A program made the position numbers and the translations under genes. From Linanthus parryae (lineage: Eukaryota; Streptophyta; Magnoliopsida; Ericales; Polemoniaceae): a DNA stretch of 64,000 nt. Shown here one piece after another: positions 20,021 to 32,386 of the stretch (positions are counted from its first letter, which is position 1; each line of letters begins with the position of its first letter). The stretch spans positions 16,936,001-17,000,000 of the forward strand of contig JALGPY010000007.1 of NCBI GenBank assembly GCA_023055425.1. The letters are read 5' to 3'. The notes under the pieces are model-generated. The model was not told where the DNA came from and did not search any database. It saw nothing but the letters and a program-made list of their open reading frames with translations.

Positions 20021-22989
20021 TGTAACGACCCCCTTATTCCGGCTCGGGAGAGACCGGGAGGGTGCTACTTGTAACGAAACGACGGAAATCATGAACAAAA
20101 CATCCATAGTTATATATTACAAACGGCATAATTGTCTCATTACATTACAAAAGCTAAAATTAAACTAAGCGTTCAACCTAATAAAATAAACTAAGATAAA
20201 CTAGTACAACTTTAGCGCTCCCTCCTACATTGAGCTTCCTTCGCCTACGCCTGCGGGGGAAAAAAAAACAAAGACCGCAGTTTTTCCAAAAGTCAGCGAG
20301 AAATGCTGAGTAAGAAAACACCCAAACACGTAAACCGGATAAGAGACATTTTTATTTTATAAACCAAGATGATAATTGGAAGGTAATCAAATATGTTTTC
20401 ATGATTGACCATGTATGAAAGAGATCTATTTTCCCAACTCTTTATTTAATAAAACGATTTTAGGAACGTGATCTTAAATAATCAGGACATATATCCTTAA
20501 AAAAAACATTCACAATCCATACCATTGCCCCAATTAGGGAATTCCAAAAATTCAATTCACCATAAATTATCCACATAAAAAGCCACATTATCATTTTGTT
20601 GTAGCGGGGAAGAACCAACTGCCAATATATCACAGCATATCCATTACCAAGCTAGAAAGACCTTAAGTGTCGACACCCCCCTAAAGGGTTCTTGCGCCCA
20701 GAAGGAGTGAGTACAAGGAGCGACCCGGGGCTAAGTGCGGCCGGGTTAACCATATAAGTATCCAAGTATCCAAATAGTGTTCCGCCGCCCAACTCTTTCC
20801 ACTTTACGTTATTACACATTATTAATTTATCATGTGATAACTTTGAAAGGAGCATTTAGACACATAGTCAAAATCCCAAGTTGAACAGGCACATCACAAA
20901 TCACATTTTGAGACATGAAATCATAAAAATATTTGGACACGAAAGGAGGACGGGCTCACTAGGCCTGGCATGTTTACTTACCTCAAGTAGCAACGGAAAC
21001 TAGCACGATAATATATTCTATGGAGAGGCGTAGCCCTCGTCTATGAACCCTTCACCTACAATTTAATTGGCAAGTTTCTAGTCACACGGTTGTACTCTTA
21101 AACAAATGATTGTACTAACCCTATATGAATGCCTTGTTAGGACATATGATTAGATCTAACTCTTACGGTCCGAATAAATACCAAAACGATTTTCATGTGC
21201 AAATTGTGATAACTCTAGGATAATCTGTATCATACTAGTAGTTAATACTATTTTTAAGTAAATCTCGTTTGAGGGAGTTATGAGTTATTGCAATAGGGTT
21301 CAAAATTGAAATTTTCAACTTGACACAGTTTATAAAAATCAATATTTAAAAATATCTATAATTTATTTCGCTGTGAAACTACTTGGAGATGAAAGTAGAC
21401 ACATAGGGCTTCGTAACGGTATAAAGTGGAGCAAAAACGGCGTTCGTATGAGTGAGTTATGACCTCACAAAGTTGGGTCAAATAATATGTCCGAATCCAG
21501 ATATTCAGACCCGACTCATCTTACAAAAAATGGAATTCTGGAAAAAGTATAAATGATTTGGATGTGAAACCAGTTGTAAATGAAATTAGACTCGTAGACC
21601 TTCGAAACGATATAAGGTGGGACAAAAACCGAATTTTTATGAGTGAGATATGACCTCTCAAAGTCAGGTCAAGAATATTGGCCGAAAATTGAGTATCAAA
21701 ACGAGACTAACTTCTTTCAAATTTCATTTCTTTCAAAAATCTTATGGGAATACTTCATATTAGTTATATAAAATGGAAGGAAGAGGATCTATATGAGGAA
21801 TTAATAATGAAATTGAATATCTCTAGTGTAGATGCATGAATGATCAAAATAAAGAACTATGATTGGAACTTACCAACTTGGTCTTTAGGAATACCCAAAT
21901 GAAGAGAAGGAAGAGAGAGCTTGAGGTCTTCAACTATGGAAGTAGGAGGAGAGTGTGGTGATGGTTTCATCCAAGTGAGAGAGGTAGGTATTTATAGAGA
22001 GATGTGGAGCCTTGGAGTGGATGATGTGACTTGACATGTAGAGTATTAGAGTGGAGTGATGTGACTACTCATGTTGAATGTTGGATTGGATGTGACTACT
22101 CATATGGAGTATAAAAATGGAGTGATGTGACAAGTCATATTGAGTGTTGGATTGGATGTGACTACTCATATGGAGTGTAAAAATGGATTGATGTGACAAG
22201 TCATGTTGAGTGTTGGATTGGATGTGACTACTCATACGGAGTATAAAAATGGATTGATATGACAAATCATGTAGAGTGTTGGAATAGATGATGTGACTAG
22301 TCATGTTGTGTATAAAAGTGAGGTGATGTGACTAGTCATGTGGAGTGTTGAAATATTTTTACTTGAAAAGACTTCACAAGTGTGTGATGATGGCCAAAGA
22401 TGGCTTGAGTATTTTCTAAGCAAGTTATGTCTAGTCATTTAAGAGTATGATGATAACTTTTGGTTTTTGGTGTGCTTATGCAATAATGTTCTAGTCATGC
22501 TATATGACTTGTTATTATAGCTTCTTTGTGGTTCATATTGATAAGAGATTGTAGAAAATAGTCATTGGGTCCATAAATATACATATTCCCCTTATTTTTC
22601 TACACTTAGAGTAGTAAAATAACAAGTTTTGGTCATGTTTTGAGAGGCCATCCTTTCAAATTCGGGAATACACTAGGAAATTGTGATTGATTGGACAAGA
22701 TAGCTTGAAAAATGAGAAATGTAAAGTGTGTAAGGGAAATAAACTTGATGGGACAAAAGAGACATGACTAGCATGCCTAAAGCTAGAAAAATCATGGGTC
22801 TCAACCTTAGGGAAAACATGAGTCTAACTCTTCCCTACACTAGATGTATATGCAAACCATATGTACATAGTATATTAATACATATATTAAAATTTTGGGA
22901 ATACCTTCATACCATTAACCTTAATGACTCAAATTGAATTCTTATCTCAAATCACCAATTTACCCCTAGTCTTAAAACGGGATATTACA
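20021..22989 (-). repeat. 5' LTR of element C
   Basis: 2969 bases on the minus strand, starting TGTAATATCCCG and ending GTCGTTACA, the terminal style of Tekay/Del LTRs. It is related to the LTR at 25824-29250 at its 3' end (shared GGGTGCTACTT, CCTGCGGGGGAAA and AGTAAACACCCAA-type stretches). It contains a 66-bp minisatellite and no credible gene. Short open frames inside it (19887-20168, 20652-20855) are not supported. Confidence 0.85.
22061..22350. repeat. 66-bp minisatellite inside the element C LTR
   Basis: TTGGATTGGATGTGACTACT recurs at 22081, 22147 and 22213, exactly 66 bases apart, with more divergent half-units (GATGTGACTAGTCATGT) before and after. The repeats encode an artefactual repetitive peptide on the minus strand. 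Confidence 0.85.
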
Positions 22990-23289
22990 CAAGTTCTTTT
23001 CTCATTTCAAGAAATTTCTAGTAACCTGTGTTCAGCCCGAGATCCGAACTTCCCAATAAGTCTCAACAACCCAATTTCCCTTGATGCTTCTAAAAGTAGA
23101 AAAAAATTAGATAATCGGTCAAACCTCAAAACAAACCAAAAAAACGGATTTCCGCCCAAAAATACGGATTTCCAGCTTGAAATCCGAATTTCCGGATTTT
23201 CATCCGAATTTTCGGATTTTTTATATCCGTTTTTTTTTTGGTAAAATTCCGGACTTCTTAAGGTAATTTTTGGTGTTTCTTAAACAAAT

Positions 23290-23375
23290 GTGTGTTATCA
23301 CAGTGGTAAAGTTCTTGTTTCCACTACACAAGGTCCCAAGTTCGAATCTAATAATCTCAAAAATTAATTTTTTAC
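23290..23375 (+). mobile_element. possible tRNA-derived SINE head
   Basis: An A-box-like TATCACAGTGG (about 23296) and a B-box-like AAGTTCGAATCT (about 23339) are spaced as in a tRNA-type pol III promoter and followed by a T-rich stretch. No clear target duplication was found. Confidence 0.4.
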
Positions 23376-23390
23376 CCATAATCTATAATA

Positions 23391-23702
23391 ATCTACCTCG
23401 TCCAAACACTACATATTAAATGAGCTTTAAGCTTCAACGTATCACTTGTTTCAAATAATCCAAACAGCCCCAGTAAGAGAATATGAAACGTCACAATATG
23501 AGTTTTGGTGGGATATCAACTGGGATATGATTGATGAGAGTAAATGATCTACCTCATCTAAACACCACATATTAAATGAGGTTTAAGCTTCAACCTCTCA
23601 CTTATTTTAGATCATCCAAACAACCCATGTAAGAGAATATGAAACGTCACAATATGAGTTTTGGCGGGATATCAACTGGGATATGATTGATGAGAGTAAA
23701 TG
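23391..23702. repeat. 156-bp tandem duplication
   Basis: ATCTACCTCGTCCAAACAC at 23391 recurs as ATCTACCTCATCTAAACAC at 23547. The second half (GAATATGAAACGTCACAATA through GATATGATTGATGAGAGTAA) is nearly identical in both units. Confidence 0.9.
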
Positions 23703-24308
23703 AAGGATATGAAATTACTTGTTATTATCTTTAGTCGAGACAAGATATGAAGCGCAATAAAATGAAGGATTGATGTAAAATGACCACAATACCTTGCAAT
23801 CTGGAAGACATGTGAGTTCATGGGTCGAATATGAGTTGGGTTTGGTGGCGATGGAAAAGAGAGTGATCGCTAATTTTCTTTAAGAGGAAAATGACAGCGA
23901 CAATGAAGGAGATACATATTTTCAAATTCGGACTTGCGGGACAGGGCGACGAATTGCGATGTAGAAGATATTGGAGAAGCAAGTTAGAAATTTCTATAGT
24001 GAACTACCACTCTGTTCTTTCTCTTTCTCCCCCTTTCTATTTCTATACGTTCCCTTTCTTTCTCCCTCTTTTCTTATTTGGCAATTTTTTGGAAGTGAAA
24101 AACCCATTTTACCCTTAAAAAATACCTCTCATGATTATTACTTTTTGGTTGATCTAACAACCCCATAAAGGGATAAAAAAGGGAATTACTTTTGAGTTGA
24201 TGTCTCTTCTTAATCCAAGAGTTTTCTCCAAGAGGGAGAAAGACAAGGAACGGAGTGGTACAATCGTAATCTTCGTTGGAGAAGATGTGAATGATGGGGA
24301 TTCAATAT

Positions 24309-25128
24309 GGATAATTGACACAAACCACTCCTGAGGTATGGGCATTTACCAGCCTACTACCATGAGGTTTGGATATTACCACGGACCACCCTTCTGTTAA
24401 GCCAAATATGGGTCAAAAACCACCCCTCCATCATAGTCCGTTAGTTTTTCAAGTGGGCACCATGTCTGGCCATTTTGGTGGACAATTTTACCCTCGTGAA
24501 AGATACTTTGACTCCAGTTCCTCAATTCCACTATCTAGTTCTTCTACACATTTTCTCTTGATGAAAACAACCACACCACCGACACCAACTCATTGCCTGC
24601 ATTGCCACTAATCTCTATTTCGCCAACACAAACCACACATCAAGAATCCAACGCAACCCCACCTCCATCAACACAACACATAGCCCGAACCCAACCCCAA
24701 AAGTTATCGAAATCGGCCACCAAAAACCATGAATTTCGTCGATTAAACAACCACACTGTTAATGATCCAATCGCCACTGGTCTAAGACCATGAATTGAAG
24801 CCCAGACCGTCCAGCTCTCGGGTTCCACTTGAGCACCACCGCGAATTAGTCCAGAGACGCGTTCTCTCCTTCACATCGTCGAACCAACCACAAATAAACC
24901 CAAACGAATGAACCACTAGACCCCTAAATCAACAATATCTCAATCGAACAATAACAAATTTAAATTTATCAAGGCCAAATCGAACAAGAAGCAATTGCAA
25001 TCTCCATCCAGGAGTCTCATTTTCAACCTCCATCCACCCTTCTAATTGGAAAAGTTGTTCGTGCTCCAAATTGGGGATCCATTGTACATGCTCGATTATG
25101 GTTTTTGTACTCCTATTTGGGTTTGATT

Positions 25129-25183
<55 letters not shown>

Positions 25184-25614
25184 TAGATAGATAGAGTCGT
25201 TATGATTGGGTCTGAATTTGAATTTTAGGTTTGTGTTTGAGAGAGAGAGAGGCAGTGATGGTGATTGTGGGAGCAACGGTAGTGGTTAGATGCGGCAGTA
25301 ATGACCTAGTAGTCTTCTTTTTCCACCAGTTTCGCCACTACCACTAGTCCACTACCATCGGTGGTTGCAACATCATTGGTAAAGAAGCAAAAGAAGCCGG
25401 CAGCAGGGGATAATGAGTGAAAGAAAGAACATATTATTGGGAAAAAAACAGGATTTCAAGTTTCAACAATTCATTAAGTGCAGAGGCTAAAACTAACTTC
25501 GTATTGTTCCATCTGTTTCCGTTAGTCCCATGGGTGATTTTTGGTAATGTCCAAACCTCAGGGTAGTAGGCTGGTAAATGCTCATACCTCAGAAGTGGTT
25601 TGTGTCAATTACCC
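24309..25614. mobile_element. Mutator-like (MULE) non-autonomous element
   Basis: 1306 bases with long terminal inverted repeats of about 83 bases: the left starts GGATAATTGACACAAACCAC and the right, reversed, GGGTAATTGACACAAACCAC. It is flanked by 9-bp duplications with one mismatch, ATTCAATAT (24300-24308) and ATTCGATAT (25615-25623). Long TIRs plus a 9-bp duplication are the Mutator signature. No transposase is seen. The interior contains Pro/Ser/Thr-rich short frames and an AG microsatellite. The related locus at 53040-53070 lacks the element and shows a continuous unfilled site. Confidence 0.85.
25131..25194. repeat. AG dinucleotide microsatellite with GATA tail
   Basis: About 24 AG units are followed by four GATA units, inside the MULE. 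The long Ser/Leu peptide on the minus strand over it is an artefact. Confidence 0.95.
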
Positions 25615-25823
25615 ATTCGATATCCCCTCTCATGTTTTCTCACCTAAACACAAGGAAAAACAGTTGGGGGAGATAAATTGTGTCTTTATCCCACCTTCAT
25701 ACCGCCCCTACCCAATCGAGACCTAATGCCTCGTTTGGGTAGCGGATAAGGAGGGAGGATATGATATCCTCTCCCTTATCTTATCCCTTGTTTGGGTAGC
25801 GGATAAGGAGGGGAAATCATACC

Positions 25824-28800
25824 TGTAACACCCCTCGTTCCCAAGTTTTCCGTTCCGGACCGGAGAGCCCATGAGGGTGCTACTTAAAATGAAGCGGCGG
25901 AAATCAAGAACAACACATCTGATAATTATTTATTACAGAGTTTTAATTATCTCAACATAATATACTGTTACATGAGATGAAGTGATACAAAGAGTTCGGC
26001 TTATTCAAGTACTAACAAATACTAGATGAGTGTCGAATCCCGCTACCCCAATCCAGCTCTTAAGACCTGCGGGGGAAAGAAACAAATACCAGAGTTTTTC
26101 TAAAGTCAGCAATGAAATCTTGAGTAAGTAAACACCCAAGCTTGTAAACATATTATGAGGCATATCTTTCCAAAACAATCATAAAGGAGAATGAACAATA
26201 ACTGAATAAATCCTTGAAGAATAAAGTATGAATGCTGAAACACGTATGAAATTCTCTTTCTTCTTAGTTTTGCATATCAACCCTTCTCTTGTATCTCAAA
26301 CGGGGAATATTATTCCCACTCTATCTCTTCTTTCCTTTCATATCTCAAACGAGGAATATCATTCCCAATCTACCTCTTCTTTCTTTTCAATAAAATCTCT
26401 TTCTCAAAGAACTTCATATTATTAATTTGTTAATACGGGGAAGATCTACTTTCACTAAGCTACCAAGACCTTAAGTGCCGACACCCCGCTAAGACTCCTC
26501 GCGGCCAGAGAGGTGAGTACATGGAGCGACCCGACAGGTTGCGACCGGGTTAAAGTAATACGGGTCGAGTGGACGAAGCCAACCCGACCAATCTAAACAC
26601 AGGCCGAGTGACCGAAGTCAACATCGACAATAATAATAACGATCCCCGCACAACTCTTTCCACTTTACGTTATTAATGGATTATTACTTTCGTGTGATAG
26701 TTCCCAATAAAACATTTCAAAATGTAACACAATCTCAAGTAAAGCATGTAAGTCACAAAATACATTTTGAGACAGATATAAAATTATATTTCGACATGAA
26801 AGAAGCTAGGCACGCTAGACTTGACATGTTTACTCACCTCAATCCGATAGCGAATAGCACGTTCTAGGAACTACGAATAGACATAACCCCTGTCTACGAA
26901 ACTCGTCACCTACAAATTATAATTTCTAATCAACTTCAATTCCAATTCCAACTATCACGTATAATGCAAGTGGGCGATGTGATCTGCTATGAACTCTAGT
27001 GTCGTCGTAAGGGAGTCTACTTTAGTTTAATACAAACTCTAAATATATCTTTTTCATTATACTCGTCAAAAGTACGCTAGTTTCGTAATTACATCCTCAA
27101 AATACTTATTTAATATAAATTCTCAAATTTGTAAATTATACTTGTATATTTCAAATAGCGAGAGAATGAGTTTAGATTTAGAACTTCTCAATTATAAATT
27201 CTAGCTTTAACTTTATTATAAAACAACGCCTTTTATTATATATATATATATTCTAACAATTATTTTTAACTTTTCTAGAGTAAATTCTTCATAGAAATTA
27301 AATTATTTAATTAACAAAACTAATTATTGGAGATATGTTCTTAAAAAGACTATACACTAACTTATTTTAGGAGATGATACCATAAAAATATCTATTAGGA
27401 AAAATAAGTATTATTTAACATCTATTTATAAACATGAAGATAACTATTTTCAATTTGAAGAAAGATAAAGTATTAAGTAAATAAAATATTCATAAATATT
27501 CCTCAAATGACTTTCAAACTAGTTTATTCTAAAAGCGATATTTACAACCAATTCATTTAGAATGTCAATCTATGATAGTTTGAGATTAACTATTTAAACA
27601 AAACAATATTGATTATTTAATAAATTGGCCCAATATATTATACAAATCTAGTTTACTTTGTAATGCATATACGAAATAAAATTTCAATACCAAAATCACT
27701 TCTATATAATTGGAATGAAGACTAGAATGTTCAGAAAATAATTTTAATCTAATTTCATATTTTTTTAGTTATATATATATATATATAGTGTTATGCAAAA
27801 CGACATTTAGCCCCCCCTTTTTGTTATTTGGAATGACAAACAATGGCCCCTACTCAAGAAAAACAGCTTCAGATTCAACAATACATACCCTCCAAGTTTC
27901 AAATTGTGCAAATAATGCCCCGAACCAATTTATGTAAAGATATAATTACTAATTCAAAATAATCTAAACAAATTAACGAAAAACTAAGTTTATAAATGAA
28001 CCTGGAATTGTAAACTGCATCTAGTACTTCCAAAAAGTTACTGAAATGACATCTGCCTCCCCCTAAGTTTATGAAACGACACAATAACCCCCATAAAACT
28101 TTCTGAAAATTACACTTTAACTCCCAAGTCAAGAACATTCAAACTAACAAATCAAAACATGGATTTGAGGCCTTAAAACGTGATTTTGATTATATAAAAC
28201 AACCTAGGGGAAGATTTTAGTCATACCCAGTCGAAGAATCGCGAGAAACGATGAAGAAATGGGTCGGGTCGAGGTCGCCGTCGGTGTCGCCGGAGATGGA
28301 GCTTCTCCGGGGCTTCTCCGGCTGTTCTTGGCCTCGGTTGAGGCCTCCTTTCGCTTGGTCGGGCTTCTCTGAGTTGAATGAAACAGGTTTGGAGAGATGG
28401 CGTCGTTTGTTAAACTCCGGCGAGCTTCCCGCCGGAATCCATGGAGGTCCGGCAGCGTTCTTGGCGGCTGCTGTTGCGGTTTCGTCCTCCAGTGGCTTCG
28501 TCGAGCAAGTCAGAGAGGGAGAGATCAGGGGAAAGAGGGAGAGGTGGACGACAATGGTGGTGGCGGCCATATTTTCCGGCGATCTTCTCGTCGGGAAGGA
28601 CGCCGCTGCTACTGTTGCTTTCTACCGGTAAAATAGAGGGGGAGAGAGAGATTAAGGGGGAGAGATGGGTCGTGGTGGAGGCTGTGGAGATGGTGGTGTT
28701 GATGGCGTGGTTGGTTGCGTCGGGGTCTTCTCGCCGGTGGCAGCGGCGGTGGTGGGTGGTCGTGGCTACCAGCTGCTGCTGCTGCCTTCTCCTGGTGGGC

Positions 28801-29250
28801 TCGACAGACAGGAGGGAAGGCAGAGAGGGAGAGAGAGAGAGAGGGCAGGGGTGGTGGTGATGGAGGGGTTGGGTGGGTTGTTTCCCGAAGAAGAAGGAGA
28901 AGAAAATATAGAGGGAGGGGGAAGAGAGAGTGAAGGGGAGGAAGAGAGAGATAGGGAATAAAACAGAAAAAAAAAATTTGTTGGGGAATGAGAAGGTGTT
29001 GGGGAACGGGGGAATGTCAGGAGGGTTTCTTCATTTTTTTTATTTTTTTTTGTCATAATATTATTTCACTTATGTTTATTTACCCACTGAGTTATAGAAT
29101 TTCTTCCTACTACAACTACAACCCCCTAATTAACCAGTTTATAATTCTATAAAACTACAAATACCTCCATGTCAGGCATATTTTTGAAAATAATTGATTA
29201 ACTTTACGAAAAATACGTTAATAAAACTTAGAAAAAGACGGGGCGTTACA
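25824..29250 (-). repeat. 3' LTR of a second Tekay/Del-like element
   Basis: On the minus strand it starts TGTAACGCCCCG and ends GTGTTACA, 3427 bases. It is preceded by a polypurine tract (CTTTAAGGGGGGAAGGA, 29267-29251), which marks it as the 3' LTR. Similarity to element C's LTR is clearest at 25824-26160. A GC-rich part (28220-28960) gives long overlapping open frames on both strands rich in Gly, Arg, Ser and Trp; these are composition artefacts or leader sequence and are not annotated as genes. 27000-28200 is AT-rich with TA repeats. Confidence 0.8.
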
Positions 29251-29530
29251 TCCTTCCCCCCTTAAAGAGAGCTTCGTGTGAATGTAACCCTTCAATTTCC
29301 GTAACCTTAATCCTTGTACCGTTCCCGCACCGCATGTACCAAACTAGATATTAATAAAGTTATCATATCATATTATATGCGTTGGCTGTTGGGATGTATA
29401 GAGAATATTATAGTAGCATTTCGTGGAGTAGTGGGTTAAGCTAAGCTTCGTCCTCAGATATTGTTATTTACAAACATTTCATACAATTCAGACGTCAATT
29501 TATATTTCAAGTAGTTTTATACAAAATCAC
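29251..29530 (-). other. internal remnant of the same LTR element
   Basis: Polypurine tract plus about 260 bases of non-coding internal sequence. No pol is left and no second LTR is seen, so the element is heavily deleted. The exact junction back to MITE sequence (about 29530) is not certain. Confidence 0.5.
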
Positions 29531-29755
29531 CGCAGTGAGGATATTATAGTCATTTGAAACATATCCTGTTTCTTATCCTGCACCACCCAAACATGTTAAT
29601 CCATATTCTGTTTCTTATCTTGCCTCATATCCTACAACACCAAAACACATTAACCCAGCATATCATATCAAACCTTATCCGACAGCATACATATCCTACC
29701 TCGTATCCCAGCTTAAGGCATATCTGCTGTATCTTATCCGCTACCCAAACAGGCC

Positions 29756-30755
29756 TAAGCGTTAAAAAGAAACCGAAGAAGCATAAAGTTGTTTTCGTCC
29801 AGACACGTGTCAGGCATTTGACCTGACCAGGGTTAACCTAGTCCCATAAACAAGAGAGTAAATCACTGAACTCTCTTTTCATCTCAAGCCCTAGCAGAAG
29901 TCGCAACTCAAGCCCTAGTAAATCACTGAACTCTTTCATCTTGCAGAGTCACCGTCGCCACTCGCCTCCGCCACCGTTATAACGCCGGTGATCCTCTTGC
30001 ACCCGTCGGAATCCGAATCCTCCGTTGATTAAGTGTCTGATAATTTTTTCTTTGTTTGTTTTCCTTCTCCTGTTGCATAGTTCGAAAAGAATTGAATCTT
30101 AGTATGATGAGTTTTCACTAAATTGATCTCTCGCAGGAAGTAATTGATCGATTTTCATCAGATTATCTTCCGATCTGTTCTCTTCTCAGGTAACACCAGA
30201 TCTGATCTCATCTGCATCGTTTGTCAATTTCATTTTCTTGTTCAATCATACTTCAATTCATTTATCCATCACTGAAAATGTCTTTCTTTCTTTCACTGAT
30301 GATGACACTATGTAAACTTCTCTTGAAAATTAGAATTGAGTCCACTGTGGCGCGAATATTTGCAATTTAGAATATCTGTGTCGTTTATGTATGAGTATGA
30401 TGAATGATGGGAATCTAATCAGTATTATTTATGGATATTCTTGTATTGTCGGTAGTTTGATATTCTTGTCGTTAGGCCGTTTTGTCGGTAGTTTGATATA
30501 GGTATGGATATGATGAATGGATATGGTGAATGATAGAATTTAATTCGGTATTTTTTATGGATATTCTTGTCGTCACGTGCCGTGTTATCGGTAGTTTGAT
30601 ATTCTTGTCGTTACGCGCGGTGTTATTTATAGATGTTCTTGTCGTTACGTGCGGAACTCGCACATCTCTTTTTTGCGGCGGATTACCTTTCAGCTGAGTC
30701 ACTGTCTTCAATAGTATCCGTAGTTTGACACTCACACCGTTTTCTAATAGGAACC
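29756..30755 (+). promoter_or_regulatory. promoter and 5' untranslated region of the F-box-like gene
   Basis: 29765-29830 is conserved with the upstream region of the 53.7-kb copy (GTTTTCGTCCA, GACCTGACCAG). A CT/CCG-rich 5' UTR-like stretch follows at 29880-30020. A CAG/GTAAC donor at about 30188 and an acceptor TTTCTAATAG at 30750 suggest a 5' UTR intron. That intron contains degenerate tandem repeats (GATATTCTTGTCGTTACG variants, 30400-30660). The transcription start cannot be fixed from the sequence. Confidence 0.45.
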
Positions 30756-32386
30756 ATGGAGCCGCTGAAGAAAACCAGCATGAATGATCTCAACTTTGAC
30801 ATTTTCAAGATCATTATGATCTTTATAGCTAAGTCCGTCGATGGCGCGAAGGACGTAGCTGTGGCGAGTTCCATGTAAGATTTTATAAAGCACGTATATT
30901 CATTGTATGGTTAGTAGACATTTAGAGAAGCTATTGGTTGTGCAGTATGTAGATCCTTTGGAGCATTCCATTTTCTTTTCTTTTTTTTCATATATGTCCG
31001 ACTTAGGCTTTCTCTATCAGTATGGGTTTTCTCTGCAAATTATATGTCTGCATTGTTCTCCTTGACCAAAATTCAAATATGTTCATAATTCTTAAAACAC
31101 CAGTATTTAGCTTAATATTCTTTCGTTTTCCTTGTATCAATACCATCAATTTTCTTCTCATCCATCTCCTTTCCTCCGATGCATCATTCTCTTTGTACCG
31201 GACAGAAGGTTACTAACCATCTTCTTTGTTCTTTCTTCATTTTGTGAGGAGTGGGATCAGACCAATGACCTTTTAAGAGAATTCACAAACTCTAGCGTTA
31301 GGGTTGGCTATGACCTTTCATATTTGCAGCCAACCAATTTTAGAAGGAAAATATAGCACTATAGTTGCATAGCCACTAGGCTAACCGACGATGTTCTCTT
31401 TTGCAGCTTTGTGGTACATGACCTGATTCTTTTTAAGGAAGGCATTGATATACATGATAGTGCTAAATGCTAGTATTAGATATGTCAGCAGAAGCAGCGT
31501 GTGTTACAGCTCATTTTGGTGTTGATTTTTGGTTCCGGTTTTATGTTTTCTCTGTTTACAGCTCTAAAGTCTTCAATGAGGCAGCTCAGGACAAGGATGT
31601 CCTCAACTCTGTCAAGTTCTGGGACAGATGCTCGTCTGAGTGTTCTCCCTCATTTTGGAATACTGAAGGCTTGGTATACAAGTGCGCTGAAGCAGGAAAT
31701 TTTTCTGCCAAATACTTGATTCTGGAGGTACGCCTTGTAGATTATAACACAATTTGTATTTTTTGACTATTTTTTTAGTGCTTGCAGTTAAACTATGAGT
31801 TGGTAGTTTTCTTGTGATGCAATTAGTTTCTCAATGGAACTGTATCTTTTGCGAAATGTTTGTTTGATGTGTCTGTTTGCTTGGATGAACACCAACTGTG
31901 TGTAGATGATCCTACATATGGTTGCTAATCAACATTTTTATGTACAGAATTTATCAACGCTGTTGACAAGCTCAAGGCTTAAAAAGAAACACTTGGACAA
32001 ATTAAATAAGGTAAAAGACTTATTTCAGTTTCCATATTTTCTCGAGTTACATGAACGTCAACTCCGTTGTTACATGAATGCGTTATTCCTGACATGTTTT
32101 ATTCATTCATAAAAAAACAGGAATGCCATGAGAAACTGGCGGCACTTGAGGCTGAAGATACAACGGAACGATACAATGTTGTTTCGTTGGCCTTGGAAGT
32201 AAGTAATCCTTGTTGCAAGATGTAAATAATTGCCCTGAAAATGTCATAAAACCTGCCCTCTTCTTCAATGATTTGCTAATGGGGTTGTATGAGCAGGAGA
32301 TTGAAGAAGTTAGAAACGACATTAAGAAGGAGATCGATGAGATACTGGAACAATTTAAGACATTTAAATTAGACCAGTCTGAATGA
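30756..32386 (+). CDS. F-box-like protein, intact five-exon gene
   Basis: Coding exons are 30756-30874, 31562-31727, 31906-32010, 32121-32198 and 32297-32386. All junctions are GT-AG and phases fit (2,0,0,0), giving 185 residues ending TGA. Residues 9-60 resemble a degenerate F-box (DLNFDIFKIIMIFIAKS, then the exon junction, then SKVFNEAAQDKDVLNSVKFW). The segment SFWNTEGLVYKCAEAGNFSA resembles the F-box family around Arabidopsis At1g67623, where a residue-poor repeat region follows the F-box. The C-terminal 60 residues (LKKKHLDKLNK, ALEAEDTTERY, EEIEEVRNDIKKEIDEILEQ) are predicted helical and coiled-coil-like. F-box proteins usually recruit substrates to SCF ubiquitin ligases; whether this weak F-box binds SKP1 is inference. 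Met 9 is an alternative start. It is the only intact member of the six-copy local family. AATAAA lies near 32459. Confidence 0.72.

Larger units (their letters stand above)
8181..22989 (-). mobile_element. Element C: Tekay/Del-like Ty3 chromovirus-type retrotransposon, split by elements A and B
   Basis: On the minus strand: 5' LTR 22989-20021, iMet-type primer site 20018-20007, gag 19566-18799, element B inserted, then zinc knuckle, protease, RT, RNase H, integrase and a chromodomain-like C-terminus from 12094 to 8181, where element A is inserted. The rest of C and its 3' LTR lie before the window. Removing B and one copy of the 5-bp ATTAC duplication restores one reading frame across the gag break, so B landed in an otherwise readable gag. 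C is inactive for at least three further reasons: a frameshift near 10251, the integrase active-site change at 8947-8949, and element A. Confidence 0.9.
22990..24308. other. upstream flank of the intact F-box-like gene with SINE-like and tandem repeats
   Basis: No gene is seen. 23020-23260 is ordinary AT-rich DNA with repeated CGGATTTCC words. From about 23740 (ATGAAGGATTGATGTAAAATG) to 24308 it is a diverged copy of sequence at 52890-53050. The segment 23840-24130 is found only here. Confidence 0.6.
25727..29755. mobile_element. Harbinger/PIF (Tourist-like) MITE split by an LTR element
   Basis: The termini are inverted: left TGCCTCGTTTGGGTAGCGGA, right reversed GGCCTGTTTGGGTAGCGGAT, flanked by the 3-bp duplication TAA (25724-25726 and 29756-29758), as in PIF/Harbinger MITEs. 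The MITE itself is only the left 97 bases and roughly the last 200; a 3.4-kb LTR plus internal remnant lies in between. TTTGGGTAGCGGATAAGGAG occurs twice at the left end (25735 and 25794), which may mean a nested second copy. Confidence 0.75.

Noticed and set aside
22065..22304. 79-codon repetitive frame
   Set aside because: Translation of the 66-bp minisatellite.
28217..29056. Long open frames of 70-140 codons on both strands
   Set aside because: They lie in the GC-rich part of an LTR and are rich in Gly, Arg, Ser and Trp; no domain and no splice partners.
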